From assembly GCA_910588065.1 (NCBI GenBank), contig CAJUPZ010000010.1, positions 26,143 to 90,142 of the forward strand: DNA of 64,000 nt. The letters are read 5' to 3'. The position numbers and the translations under genes were made by a program. The notes under the pieces were generated by a model. The model ran no database searches, had not been told where the DNA came from, and worked only from the letters and a program-made list of their open reading frames with translations. This DNA comes from an uncultured Muribaculaceae bacterium (GTDB lineage Bacteria; Bacteroidota; Bacteroidia; Bacteroidales; Muribaculaceae). Below are positions 1 through 8,450 of the stretch, piece by piece. Numbering within the stretch: position 1 is the first letter of the stretch; every line of letters starts with the position of its first letter.

Positions 1-80
1 TCATGGCCTCGCGCTACAATCTGCGCAAGCTCCCCGGCAGCCTTTGCCGCTGACTGTAAGCGCGATACTAAAACCGCGCC
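1..80. other. Window edge, no supported gene
   Basis: Eighty bases lie between the window edge and the stop codon of the carbamoylputrescine amidase. On the minus strand a frame stays open through most of it, directly after that stop, but it has no usable ATG until bases 4-2. A further minus-strand gene may begin right at the edge; nothing can be said about it. Confidence 0.3.
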
Positions 81-977
81 TTAATCAAGAAAACGTTTTG
101 TGAGACCGCCGTATTGATCAATGCGGCGGTCGCGCATGAATGGCCACCATCTGCGCACATTCTCGCTGCGGCCAAGATCTATCTCCAGGATAGTCTCCGC
201 TTCGGCATTATCCGGTGCCTTATACAGGAATTCGCCCTGCGGGCCGGCAACAAAACTTGTGCCCCAGAAAGATATGCCGCCGGTAGCTCCGCTCGGATCC
301 GGCTCGTGGCCAACTCTGTTTACTGTTATGACCGGCAGGCCGTTGGCAACAGCGTGGCCGCGCTGAACAGTTATCCATGCTTCGCGCTGACGCTGCTTCT
401 CATCCTCGCTGTCGCTTGACTCCCAGCCTATCGCAGTAGGGTAAATGAGAACCTCGGCTCCTCGCAGAGCCATGAGCCTGGCAGCTTCCGGATACCATTG
501 GTCCCAGCACACAAGCACACCGAGTTTGCCCACTGATGTCTGAATAGGCTCGAAACCAAGGTCGCCGGGAGTGAAATAAAACTTTTCATAATACGCCGGA
601 TCGTCCGGAATATGCATTTTGCGGTATTTTCCGGCAACACTTCCGTCTGCCTCGAAAACAACAGCTGTGTTGTGGTACAGCCCGGGAGCCCTGCGCTCGA
701 AAAGTGATGTTACAAGTACAACACCAAGTTCTTTGGCAAGGGCTGAGTAGAATCCTGCGGACTCTGCATTGAGGTCGACTGCAAGGTCAAATTCATCAGT
801 GTTTTCTGTCTGGCAGAAATAAAGGGAGTCGTGCAGCTCCTGGTTAACTATCAGTTTCGCACCTTTGGCGGCGAGCCGCCTTGCAGCATCTGCGAGGCGG
901 GTGCGGTTATTTTCAATATCAGCGCTTTTGCGCTGCTGTATGATTCCTACGGGAACGATTTTTGATTTTACAGACAT
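81..977 (-). CDS. aguB: N-carbamoylputrescine amidase
   Basis: A 298-residue nitrilase-superfamily enzyme expected to hydrolyse N-carbamoylputrescine to putrescine, CO2 and ammonia in the cytoplasm. The Glu-Lys-Cys triad is visible: Glu in NQELHDSLYF, Lys in YRKMHIPDD and Cys in VLVCWDQWYPE. The length and the RRWWPFMRDRRID tail are typical of plant/bacterial AguB. I chose the ATG at 977 (MSVKSKIV) because the upstream extension to 1010 is not conserved-looking and this start overlaps the agmatine deiminase stop (968) by 10 bases, which suggests translational coupling. The direct neighbour supplies its substrate, so the two-step agmatine to putrescine route is complete here. Confidence 0.93.
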   Translation of the reverse strand: MSVKSKIVPVGIIQQRKSADIENNRTRLADAARRLAAKGAKLIVNQELHDSLYFCQTENTDEFDLAVDLNAESAGFYSALAKELGVVLVTSLFERRAPGLYHNTAVVFEADGSVAGKYRKMHIPDDPAYYEKFYFTPGDLGFEPIQTSVGKLGVLVCWDQWYPEAARLMALRGAEVLIYPTAIGWESSDSEDEKQRQREAWITVQRGHAVANGLPVITVNRVGHEPDPSGATGGISFWGTSFVAGPQGEFLYKAPDNAEAETILEIDLGRSENVRRWWPFMRDRRIDQYGGLTKRFLD

Positions 978-1996
978 AAAGCTTCGGTTGGTATCTGCAT
1001 GGTGGCGCAATGGAGCGAGCCATGCTGTTTAACAAGTGCTGTGCAGTCAACAGTCACCACCTCTTTTCCAAACACAGCTTCAAGCACCCCTTTAGCGGTG
1101 AGGTCATTGAGCGGTTGGTTGTATGTGGGCATGAAAACAGCCTGAGGTGTAACAAGGTAGTTGGCATACGTTGCGGGCAGCCGGTTTCCCTCCTCATCAT
1201 AAACAGGCGAGGGGAGCGGAAGTTCTGCAAGGTTGAATTTATTTCCCTGGGCCGATGTGAATTCCATAAGTTCGCTTTTCATTGCAGCGAGTCCGGAGGC
1301 ATGGGAGTCTGCCGGGTCATAGCATCCGGTATACACAATGGTGTCGTGTGGTGCAAGCCGGGCGAGGGTGTCGATATGGCTGTCGGTATCGTCGCCTTCA
1401 AGCGCTCCGTTTTCAACCCAAAGCACCTTTTCGACCCCCAACCATGTTTTGAGTCGGGCTTCAATCTCATCACGGCTAAGGTCGCCGTTACGGTTGAGGC
1501 TCTCCAGACAGCGTGCGGTGGTCATGATGGTGCCCTTGCCGTCACTTTCCACAGATCCCCCCTCGAGCACAAAGCCGAGGCGGTTGTCGCGCGGAGCTGT
1601 GATGAGCCGCCGTTCACACATTTTCAAGGTTACAAGGTTGTCAAGACAAGAGGCGAATTTGAGTCCCCAGCCATTGAACTTAAAGTCTTCAACTCTCAGC
1701 TGTCCGTCGCGTTCAATAGTCAGCGGACCATAGTCACGGATCCATGTGTCATTGGTGTCAACCTCAAAGAAAAATACGGAAGACACATCCACCTCACGCA
1801 ATAAAGAGCGTGTGGAGGCGCAATCAGGTGAGGCTATTACAACCTTGAGCCCTTTTGACACAAAGGCCCTCACCATATTGATATAGCATTGCGTCACCTC
1901 CTCGAGCATATACGCCCAGTCGGTTTCGGCGTGGGGCCATGAAATCATTATAGCCACATCTCTGTCCCATTCAGCGGGGAAAATTACTTTACTCAT
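968..1996 (-). CDS. aguA: Agmatine deiminase (peptidyl-arginine deiminase family)
   Basis: About 342 residues. It converts agmatine to N-carbamoylputrescine and ammonia. Family motifs are present in order: WPHAETDW near the N-terminus, NDTWIRDYGP, LEGGSVESDGKGT, HIDTLARL, and the catalytic cysteine in GSLHCATMQIP close to the C-terminus. The frame is open to 2005 (MILMSKV), but the ATG at 1996 gives an 8-base overlap (ATGAGTAA) with the stop of the preceding small gene, so I prefer MSKVIFPAEWD. Cotranscribed with aguB. Secreted peptidylarginine deiminases such as the Porphyromonas enzyme belong to the same superfamily, but no signal peptide is visible here and the AguB neighbour argues for agmatine. 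Confidence 0.93.
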   Translation of the reverse strand: MSKVIFPAEWDRDVAIMISWPHAETDWAYMLEEVTQCYINMVRAFVSKGLKVVIASPDCASTRSLLREVDVSSVFFFEVDTNDTWIRDYGPLTIERDGQLRVEDFKFNGWGLKFASCLDNLVTLKMCERRLITAPRDNRLGFVLEGGSVESDGKGTIMTTARCLESLNRNGDLSRDEIEARLKTWLGVEKVLWVENGALEGDDTDSHIDTLARLAPHDTIVYTGCYDPADSHASGLAAMKSELMEFTSAQGNKFNLAELPLPSPVYDEEGNRLPATYANYLVTPQAVFMPTYNQPLNDLTAKGVLEAVFGKEVVTVDCTALVKQHGSLHCATMQIPTEALCL

Positions 1997-2222
1997 CAAA
2001 ATCATTCAGTGAGTTCCATACATCATTCTGGTTATCAAGGTATTCCTCGGCATAGTCGGCAAACCCGCTTTTTTCAGAGCTGCCAACATTGTGGCACCAT
2101 TCGCGATATGCGTCGCGCAGCTCGCTGTCCTCGTGGATGCTTTTCTTGAACTCTGCTTCAGCGATGTCAATGCTGTCAAACTGGCCGAGGTACTGATTGA
2201 AAACCTCAGTAATGTCAGTCAT
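1989..2222 (-). CDS. Small acidic conserved protein, function unknown
   Basis: A 77-residue acidic, helix-prone protein (start MTDITEVFNQ, end WNSLNDFDE) with no signal peptide or membrane segment. I do not recognise a characterised domain. It is the first gene after the promoter at 2266-2297, and its stop overlaps the likely start of agmatine deiminase by 8 bases, so all three genes are probably one unit. The coupling suggests either a role tied to the putrescine enzymes or simply a leader gene setting their translation level. Confidence 0.75.
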   Translation of the reverse strand: MTDITEVFNQYLGQFDSIDIAEAEFKKSIHEDSELRDAYREWCHNVGSSEKSGFADYAEEYLDNQNDVWNSLNDFDE

Positions 2223-2265
2223 AGTCTCTATGGTTTAACATCGTAAATAAATTTGCAAGGTGGCG

Positions 2266-2297
2266 CAAAAATAAGCGATTGTCAACGATTTTGCAAA
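2266..2297 (-). promoter_or_regulatory. Bacteroidetes-type promoter of the agmatine cluster
   Basis: On the minus strand TTTG (2297-2294) is followed after 20 bases by TATTTTTG (2273-2266), a full match to the -33/-7 consensus TTTG...TAnnTTTG. The predicted leader is roughly 40 bases. Confidence 0.6.
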
Positions 2298-2418
2298 CAA
2301 AATTGCACAAATAGCTCAAAATGTATGCTTTTACGGTAAAAAATGCTATGATGTAAGCGCAAAAGAACTATTTTCGCACCATCTACATTATAATGACTGT
2401 AAATATATTGTAACCGAT

Positions 2419-3432
2419 ATGCGAATTAGACTGATAGCTGCGGTGGTAGCGCTGGCTCTCTCCGTTTCCGGAGCATGGGCGCAATGGACGGCCGATATTC
2501 TCGGCAATGGTTTCGAGAAACGATATGTTACCCAGCCCGCCGATTACAGCGGGGAGGTGAGGTGCACTGTCGTGCGCTATCTGCCCCCCGACAGCACGCC
2601 CGCTCATAGCGGCAGGGGAGTGCTCTATGTGCACGGCTTCAATGACTACTTTTTTCAGAAGGAGCTTGCTGAGAAGTTTGCAGCGCATGGCTTTGACTTC
2701 TATGCGGTTGATCTCCGCAAGTACGGGCGCTCCATCTTGCCGGGTCAGAAAATGTTTGAGGCACGCAGCCTTAAGGAGTATTTTCAGGATATAGACTCTG
2801 CTCTGAGCATAATGCAGCGCGCCGGTGAAAAAGAGATTGTGCTGATGGGACATTCAACCGGTGGCCTGATCTGTGCCTACTATATAGAGTGCAATCCCAC
2901 GGCCCCGGTGCGCGCCCTGGTGCTGAACAGCCCCTTTCTTGACTGGAATCTTGGCAAAACAGAAACCTTTGTGCCTCTTGTCGCGGCTGCGGGAGCTGTG
3001 TTGCCAAACCTTAAGATATCTCAGAGCGGTGCAAGTGTTTACGCCGAGAGCCTTGACAAAAACTACCACGGTGAATGGCATTTCAACACCAAGTGGAAGT
3101 TGCATGAGTCGCCTGATGTCACTGCCGGTTGGGTAAGGGCGATAAATTCGGCACAGGATTATCTCAAAGAGCACGAGCGGTTGATAAAAATTCCGGTGTT
3201 GGTGATGTTCAGCGACCATAGCTACTCCGCTGACACCTGGAGCGAAGACGCGCAGAAATCGGATGCGGTGCTGGATGTCGCCGATATCAAAAAATACGGC
3301 TCCACACTTGGCACAGATGTCACTCTTGCTGAAGTGCCCGGAGGCATGCATGACCTGATACTTAGCTCCAAGCCGGTGCGTGAGGGTGTTTACCGCTACA
3401 TTTTCAATTGGCTTTCAAAACAGGGTATTTGA
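2419..3432 (+). CDS. Secreted alpha/beta hydrolase (serine hydrolase, S33/lysophospholipase-like)
   Basis: A 337-residue protein with a clear signal peptide (residues 1-21, ending SGAWA before QW), so it acts in the periplasm or outside. The core reads as an alpha/beta hydrolase: YVHGF oxyanion region near 70, VDLRKYGRS near 98, the nucleophile elbow GHSTG with Ser146, an acid candidate in MFSDHS, and the catalytic His in PGGMHDLILS near the end. Monoacylglycerol lipase or lysophospholipase-type activity is the usual annotation for this group, but the substrate cannot be read from the sequence. It stands alone, between a divergent cluster and the sppA unit. Confidence 0.8.
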   Translation: MRIRLIAAVVALALSVSGAWAQWTADILGNGFEKRYVTQPADYSGEVRCTVVRYLPPDSTPAHSGRGVLYVHGFNDYFFQKELAEKFAAHGFDFYAVDLRKYGRSILPGQKMFEARSLKEYFQDIDSALSIMQRAGEKEIVLMGHSTGGLICAYYIECNPTAPVRALVLNSPFLDWNLGKTETFVPLVAAAGAVLPNLKISQSGASVYAESLDKNYHGEWHFNTKWKLHESPDVTAGWVRAINSAQDYLKEHERLIKIPVLVMFSDHSYSADTWSEDAQKSDAVLDVADIKKYGSTLGTDVTLAEVPGGMHDLILSSKPVREGVYRYIFNWLSKQGI

Positions 3433-3473
3433 TAAAATATGCTGTAAAAGCACGTCATTACCTCATTTTTTAT

Positions 3474-3481
3474 TAATTTTG
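3474..3481 (+). promoter_or_regulatory. Promoter box upstream of sppA
   Basis: TAATTTTG matches the TAnnTTTG -7 box, 43 bases before the sppA ATG. No convincing TTTG lies at the expected -33 position. Confidence 0.45.
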
Positions 3482-3524
3482 CAAAAAAGGGGTCGGCGTT
3501 ACGGCCCAACATAAATATTTTTAC

Positions 3525-5306
3525 ATGAAACGTTTCTTCATATCATTTCTGGGAGCTCTTGCAGGAGTGTGGGTATCCGTACTCCTGTTCGGAGTGCTCG
3601 TCATTATGTTTATTGCAGTCATGGCAGCATCATCTGCCGGCTCGCCGGAGATTCCGGACATAAAGAAAAACAGTGTGCTTCACATAAAGCTTACCGGCGA
3701 GGTTGTCGACCGGCAGACCCCGAGGGATATCATGGCCGAAATCTATGGTGAGTCCACTGAACAGATTGCGCTTAACACACTTGTCGGCGCGATAGAAAAT
3801 GCAGCCGATGACGACGACATCAAGGGTATATTCCTTGATTGCAAAGGCATGAGCGCCGGCCTGGCACAGCTGCAGGCGATTGTGAAGGCTCTGCAGGGGT
3901 TCGGCGAGAGCGGCAAGTGGATAATGGCTTACGGTGACTCATACACCCAGGGCGACTATATCATAGCTTCATCCGTGGCCGACTCGCTTTTTGTCAATCC
4001 GGCAGGCTCTATCGACATCCACGGACTTTCGGCAACAACGATGTATTTCAAAAACCTGCTTGAAAAGGCCGGTGTAGAAGTGCAGGTAGTGAAGGTGGGC
4101 ACATTCAAGAGCGCAGTTGAGCCATTTATCCTCAATGATATGAGTGAGGCAAACCGGCTTCAGACAAACACTTTTCTGCAAAATATATGGGGCTGCCTGC
4201 GTGAGGAGGTGGCCGACGGCCGACGAGTTGATTCTGTGCAGGTCAACCAATGGGCCGACGGATACACATACACCAAGGAAACCGGCTTCTATATCGACTC
4301 ACGCATGGCTGATGCCACTCTCTACCGTCATCAGATGGATTCGCTGCTTGCAAGAGCGAGCGGCCTTGACGAGGATGAGGATATGCCTGAGCTGGTGTCG
4401 TATGACAAATATGCTGCCGCCCGCAATATCAATGGCAAAAGCGGCAAAGGCAAAAGGCAGATTGCGGTTCTTTACGCTCTCGGCGACATCACCGAGAATG
4501 GCAGCGGAGGCATTGCCAGCGAACGCCTCGTGCCCCAGATTCTGGATCTCGCAGACAATGAAGATGTTGAGGCTCTCGTGCTCAGAGTGAATTCCGGCGG
4601 TGGCAGCGCATACGCCTCAGAGCAGATATGGGAAGCCCTCGAGCAGTTCAAATCCCGCACCGGAAAGCCCTTCTATGTGTCGATGGGCGACTATGCCGCT
4701 TCGGGTGGATATTATATTTCATGCGGTGCCGACAAAATTTATGCCGAGCCTGTGACCCTCACCGGTTCCATCGGCATATTCGGCCTAATTCCCAACGCAC
4801 AGAAACTCCTTAATGACAAGATAGGCATAAATACGGCAACTGTGTCGACAAACAAAGGAGCGTTCCCCAACCTTTACTCGCCTATGAGCGAATCAATGAA
4901 AGGTGCCATGCAGAGCATGGTGGAAAACGGTTACGAACTCTTTGTGAAACGCTGTGCCGATGGCCGCGGAGTGTCAACTGACTCCATAAAAGCGATTGCC
5001 GAAGGCCGCGTGTGGGATGGCCGAAAGGCTATGGAAATAGGCCTTGTCGACTGCATGGGTGGCCTTGATGCCGCTATCAGAGATATAGCTGTGGCTATCG
5101 ATGCGGAGGACAACTATTATATTAAGGAGTATCCTAAGGTAAAGACCAAATGGTGGGAGGAGATGGTTGACCTGAGTAAAACCATGGAGATGAAGATTGC
5201 CGCCCGCATCATCGGTGAGGAGAACCTGAGGTTCTACACACTCACGAAATCAATCCGCGAAATGAGCCCCGTGCAGGCGAGAATGGATTATGTTGAGATA
5301 AACTGA
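3525..5306 (+). CDS. sppA: Signal peptide peptidase SppA, 67-kDa type
   Basis: A 593-residue inner-membrane serine protease that digests cleaved signal peptides. An N-terminal transmembrane anchor covers about residues 5-35. The double-length architecture of the Gram-negative enzyme is present: the first half carries the general-base lysine (GTFKSAVEP, Lys195) and the second half the nucleophile (DYAASGGYY, Ser393), the same Lys/Ser split across halves as in E. coli SppA. NSGGGSAYASE and LTGSIGIFG are conserved in the C-terminal half. It is followed 14 bases later by lpxK and probably heads sppA-lpxK-punA-thiL. Confidence 0.95.
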   Translation: MKRFFISFLGALAGVWVSVLLFGVLVIMFIAVMAASSAGSPEIPDIKKNSVLHIKLTGEVVDRQTPRDIMAEIYGESTEQIALNTLVGAIENAADDDDIKGIFLDCKGMSAGLAQLQAIVKALQGFGESGKWIMAYGDSYTQGDYIIASSVADSLFVNPAGSIDIHGLSATTMYFKNLLEKAGVEVQVVKVGTFKSAVEPFILNDMSEANRLQTNTFLQNIWGCLREEVADGRRVDSVQVNQWADGYTYTKETGFYIDSRMADATLYRHQMDSLLARASGLDEDEDMPELVSYDKYAAARNINGKSGKGKRQIAVLYALGDITENGSGGIASERLVPQILDLADNEDVEALVLRVNSGGGSAYASEQIWEALEQFKSRTGKPFYVSMGDYAASGGYYISCGADKIYAEPVTLTGSIGIFGLIPNAQKLLNDKIGINTATVSTNKGAFPNLYSPMSESMKGAMQSMVENGYELFVKRCADGRGVSTDSIKAIAEGRVWDGRKAMEIGLVDCMGGLDAAIRDIAVAIDAEDNYYIKEYPKVKTKWWEEMVDLSKTMEMKIAARIIGEENLRFYTLTKSIREMSPVQARMDYVEIN

Positions 5307-5320
5307 CAATCGGTCGACCA

Positions 5321-6421
5321 ATGGCTAAGAAAGGTTTGCTGTCATCTCTGTTGCTATACCCCTTGTCCCGGCTGTACGGACTTGGGGTGGAGGTGCGCAA
5401 CCTTATGTTCAATAAAGGCCTGCTCAAACAGCATCAGTTCGATGTGCCTGTGATTGTTGTCGGCAACCTGACAGTAGGCGGTGCGGGCAAGACTCCCCAT
5501 ACCGAATATATTATCAACTCCCTTTGCGGTGAATACCGGATAGGAATGTTGAGCCGTGGCTACCGCCGCCAGACCAAAGGGTTTGTGCTCGCCAGCCGCA
5601 ACTCCAGGCCGGAGGATATCGGCGACGAGCCATATCAGATATACCGCAAGTTTGAAAAACGCGGTGTTATGGTGGCGGTTTGCGAAAAAAGGGTCGACGG
5701 CATAAAGCGGATGCTTGAACTCAACCCGTCGCTGAATCTCATAGTGCTCGACGATGCCTTCCAACACAGGTATGTGAAGCCCGGAATCTCTATCATACTC
5801 ACCGAGCACTCCCGCCCGGTGTATGAGGACAGCCTGCTGCCATTCGGCCGTCTGCGCGAGCCGATCAAGGCTATGGACAGGGCAGATATAGTGGTGCTGA
5901 CAAAGTGCCCTGAAGATATGAAGCCGGTGGATTATTCCATTTTCGGCAAAAACTTCGATCTGTTCCCTTACCAGCAACTGCTTTTCTCCCGCTACCGCTA
6001 CCTGCCGCTTGTGCCGCTCTTTCCGGAGCTGCACTCTACCGACACCTTGCCCCGGCTTGAAAACCTTTCGTCAGAGAACACTATTCTCGCCGTGGCGGGA
6101 GTGGCGAGTCCGAGGCCCTTCATCCGCTACCTGCGCTGCTTCAAAGCCAAGGTGAAACTGATGATTTTCGAGGACCACCACAATTTCAACCGGTCGGATA
6201 TGGAGGATATTCTGCGCAAATTCAATTCTCTCAAGAGCACGCGCAAACTCCTTGTCACTACAGAGAAGGATGCCGTGAGGCTCTGCAACAACCCTTACTT
6301 CCCTCCCGACCTCAGAAGCTGCTCATACTATGTGCCGATAGCAGTGGAGTTTGTGCCACACGGAGGCCAGACCCTCGCCGGAGTGCTCAGGCAGATGCTT
6401 CGCAATAACATCCGGCAGTGA
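5321..6421 (+). CDS. lpxK: Tetraacyldisaccharide 4'-kinase
   Basis: A 366-residue membrane-associated kinase that phosphorylates the 4' position of the tetraacyldisaccharide to give lipid IVA in lipid A synthesis. The N-terminal hydrophobic helix LLSSLLLYPLSRLYGLGV is family-typical, and the P-loop GNLTVGGAGKTP lies at residues 49-58. Further signatures are MLSRGYRR, DIGDEPYQI, VLDDAFQHR and VTTEKDAVRL. It sits between sppA (14-base gap) and purine nucleoside phosphorylase. Confidence 0.96.
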   Translation: MAKKGLLSSLLLYPLSRLYGLGVEVRNLMFNKGLLKQHQFDVPVIVVGNLTVGGAGKTPHTEYIINSLCGEYRIGMLSRGYRRQTKGFVLASRNSRPEDIGDEPYQIYRKFEKRGVMVAVCEKRVDGIKRMLELNPSLNLIVLDDAFQHRYVKPGISIILTEHSRPVYEDSLLPFGRLREPIKAMDRADIVVLTKCPEDMKPVDYSIFGKNFDLFPYQQLLFSRYRYLPLVPLFPELHSTDTLPRLENLSSENTILAVAGVASPRPFIRYLRCFKAKVKLMIFEDHHNFNRSDMEDILRKFNSLKSTRKLLVTTEKDAVRLCNNPYFPPDLRSCSYYVPIAVEFVPHGGQTLAGVLRQMLRNNIRQ

Positions 6422-6471
6422 ACCAAACGGTAAACTTAAATTGTTTAATCATAACAAACCCAATATCAGCC

Positions 6472-7287
6472 ATGCTTGAAAAAATAAAACAGAGCGCGGA
6501 TTACATCCGCTCACAAGTATCTTCAGTGCCCGACACAGCCATCATTCTCGGCACCGGTCTCGGCGCGCTTGTTGACCATATCACCGACAAACAGTTCATT
6601 CCCTACACCTCAATACCCAATTTTCCGGTTTCAACAGTCGAAGGCCACAGCGGCAATCTTATTTTCGGCAAGCTCGGTTCCAAGCCGGTGATGGCGATGC
6701 AGGGTCGCTTCCATTATTATGAAGGCTACGACATGAAGCAGGTGACATTTCCCGTGCGCGTGATGAAGGCTCTCGGCATAAACACTCTCTATGTCAGCAA
6801 CGCCGCAGGAGGAATGAACAAGGAGTTTCGCGTCGGCGACATCATGATTATCACCGACCATATCAACACCTTCCCTGAAAATCCGCTCCGCGGCAAAAAC
6901 TACGGGGAGCTGGGTCCCAGATTCCCGGCTATGACCGAAGCTTATTCAAAAGAACTGATCCGGGTGGCTGATGCCATAGCGCAGGAAAAGGGCATACGGG
7001 TGATGCACGGTGTGTATGTTGGCGTTCCCGGACCCACCTTCGAAACCCCCGCCGAATATGAGTATTTCCGTATTATCGGAGGCGATGCAGTTGGTATGTC
7101 CACTGTGCCTGAGGTAATTGTGGCTAACCATGCGGGAATGAGAGTGTTCGGAGTGTCTGTGATAACCGACCTTGGAGGCAAGGATGTGACCGATGTGCCC
7201 ACCCATGAGGAAGTGCAGAAAGCTGCCGCTGCCGCACAGCCCAAGATGATGGAAATAATGAAGGCTCTCATAGAGAGAGTTGACTAA
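6472..7287 (+). CDS. punA: Purine nucleoside phosphorylase
   Basis: A 271-residue trimeric-type purine nucleoside phosphorylase: it cleaves inosine or guanosine with phosphate to base and ribose-1-phosphate. Motifs seen: IILGTGLG near the N-terminus, VEGHSG, MQGRFHYYEGY, VSNAAGG, GPTFETPAE and VGMSTVPEV. The frame is open back to a GTG at 6418 that overlaps the lpxK stop, but the 18-residue extension is hydrophobic and not family-like, so the ATG at 6472 (MLEKIKQSADY) is preferred. Fourth-position partner in the sppA-lpxK-punA-thiL run; thiL follows after 12 bases. Confidence 0.94.
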   Translation: MLEKIKQSADYIRSQVSSVPDTAIILGTGLGALVDHITDKQFIPYTSIPNFPVSTVEGHSGNLIFGKLGSKPVMAMQGRFHYYEGYDMKQVTFPVRVMKALGINTLYVSNAAGGMNKEFRVGDIMIITDHINTFPENPLRGKNYGELGPRFPAMTEAYSKELIRVADAIAQEKGIRVMHGVYVGVPGPTFETPAEYEYFRIIGGDAVGMSTVPEVIVANHAGMRVFGVSVITDLGGKDVTDVPTHEEVQKAAAAAQPKMMEIMKALIERVD

Positions 7288-7299
7288 AGAGAAACAATT

Positions 7300-8328
7300 A
7301 TGGAACAGCAGACTGAAATTTCACAACTCGGTGAATTCGGCCTTATAGACCGGCTTACCAAGGATATGCCCAAGGTTAACGCCTCCACAGTCAAAAGTGT
7401 GGGTGACGATGCAGCCATTGTTGAATATCCCGACTCGGAAGTGCTTGTTACAACAGATATGCTCCTCGAAGGGGTGCACTTCGACCTTACCTATATGCCG
7501 CTGAAACACCTCGGCTACAAAGCGGCTGTTGTGAATTTCTCAGACATATACGCCATGAACGGCACCCCCAGACAGATAACAGTTGGTCTGGGGGTATCGG
7601 CCCGTTTCACTGTAGAGCATCTTGAAGCGCTGTATTCAGGCATACGCCTGGCCTGCGAGATTTATGGCGTGGACCTTGTTGGCGGCGACACAACAGCCTC
7701 GCGCTCCGGGCTCGTCATCTCGATAACCTGCATAGGGGATGCCAGGAAAGGTGAAGTGGTGTGCCGTGACGGAGCAAAGGATACCGACCTTATCTGTGTG
7801 TCGGGCGACCTCGGCGCCGCATACATGGGGCTCCAGCTCCTTGAACGCGAAAAAACCGCCTCGGCCGGCCAGAAAGACTTTGTGCCTAAATTCGAAGGCA
7901 AGGAATACCTTGTGGAGCGTCAGCTCAAGCCTGAGGCACGCAAAGATATCGTTGCCGAACTCGCCAAGGAGGGTATTCTGCCCACTTCCATGATTGACAT
8001 CAGCGACGGCCTGTCATCGGAGCTGCTTCATATATGCCGGGCCAGCCACACCGGATGCCGTATCTACGAGGACCGTATACCCATTGACTACCAGACAGCT
8101 GTCATGGCCGAGGAACTGGGCATGAATCTCGTGACAGCCGCTATGAACGGCGGCGAGGATTACGAACTGCTGTTCACCGTGCCGCTGCATTGTCACGAGA
8201 AAGTGGACAAAATGCCAGGTATCAAGGTGATAGGTCATATCACCAAGGAAGATCTCGGCTGTGCCATGATAACCCGCGACGGCAATGAGATAGCTCTGAA
8301 GGCGCAGGGATTCAACCATCTGGCATGA
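7300..8328 (+). CDS. thiL: Thiamine-monophosphate kinase
   Basis: A 342-residue enzyme phosphorylating thiamine monophosphate to the active cofactor thiamine pyrophosphate. Family motifs: SVGDDAAIVEY, NFSDIYAMNGTPRQ, LVGGDTTASRSG, MIDISDGLSSEL and GGEDYELLFTVP, in the expected order for the AIRS-like kinase fold. No TPP riboswitch precedes it; it appears to be translated from the sppA-lpxK-punA transcript. Confidence 0.96.
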   Translation: MEQQTEISQLGEFGLIDRLTKDMPKVNASTVKSVGDDAAIVEYPDSEVLVTTDMLLEGVHFDLTYMPLKHLGYKAAVVNFSDIYAMNGTPRQITVGLGVSARFTVEHLEALYSGIRLACEIYGVDLVGGDTTASRSGLVISITCIGDARKGEVVCRDGAKDTDLICVSGDLGAAYMGLQLLEREKTASAGQKDFVPKFEGKEYLVERQLKPEARKDIVAELAKEGILPTSMIDISDGLSSELLHICRASHTGCRIYEDRIPIDYQTAVMAEELGMNLVTAAMNGGEDYELLFTVPLHCHEKVDKMPGIKVIGHITKEDLGCAMITRDGNEIALKAQGFNHLA

Positions 8329-8377
8329 TTGTAGAGAATTAACCGTGAATAAATGCCGTAAATTCGCCACTATTGCG

Positions 8378-8385
8378 TAACTTTG
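8378..8385 (+). promoter_or_regulatory. Promoter box upstream of nusB
   Basis: TAACTTTG matches TAnnTTTG and is placed 65 bases before the nusB ATG, giving a leader of about 60 bases. The -33 element is not clear. Confidence 0.5.
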
Positions 8386-8397
8386 CAGAAAATTTGA

Positions 8398-8430
8398 GCT
8401 GAAATCGTGAGGGATGAGACCCTCATCAGC
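8398..8430 (+). promoter_or_regulatory. Hairpin in the nusB leader
   Basis: Within the predicted leader, TGAGGG (8408-8413) pairs with CCCTCA (8420-8425) over a 6-base loop. GCTGA (8398-8402) continues the stem with TCAGC (8426-8430), leaving a 5-base bulge on one side. There is no U-tract, so a leader structure fits better than a terminator. Confidence 0.45.
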
Positions 8431-8450
8431 GGCTCCCAACACTTAGCAAA

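Noticed and set aside
1010..1804. A 264-codon open frame on the plus strand opposite agmatine deiminase
   Set aside because: It lies wholly antisense to a well-supported enzyme gene and its translation has no recognisable domain; third-position GC bias creates such frames.
5354..6034. A 226-codon open frame antisense to lpxK
   Set aside because: His/Gln-rich composition typical of a reverse-frame shadow; lpxK on the other strand is certain.
6418..6471. Upstream GTG start extending purine nucleoside phosphorylase into lpxK
   Set aside because: The 18 added residues do not fit the family; the ATG at 6472 gives the normal N-terminus.
7288..7300. TPP riboswitch before thiL
   Set aside because: Only 12 bases separate the genes, leaving no room for one.
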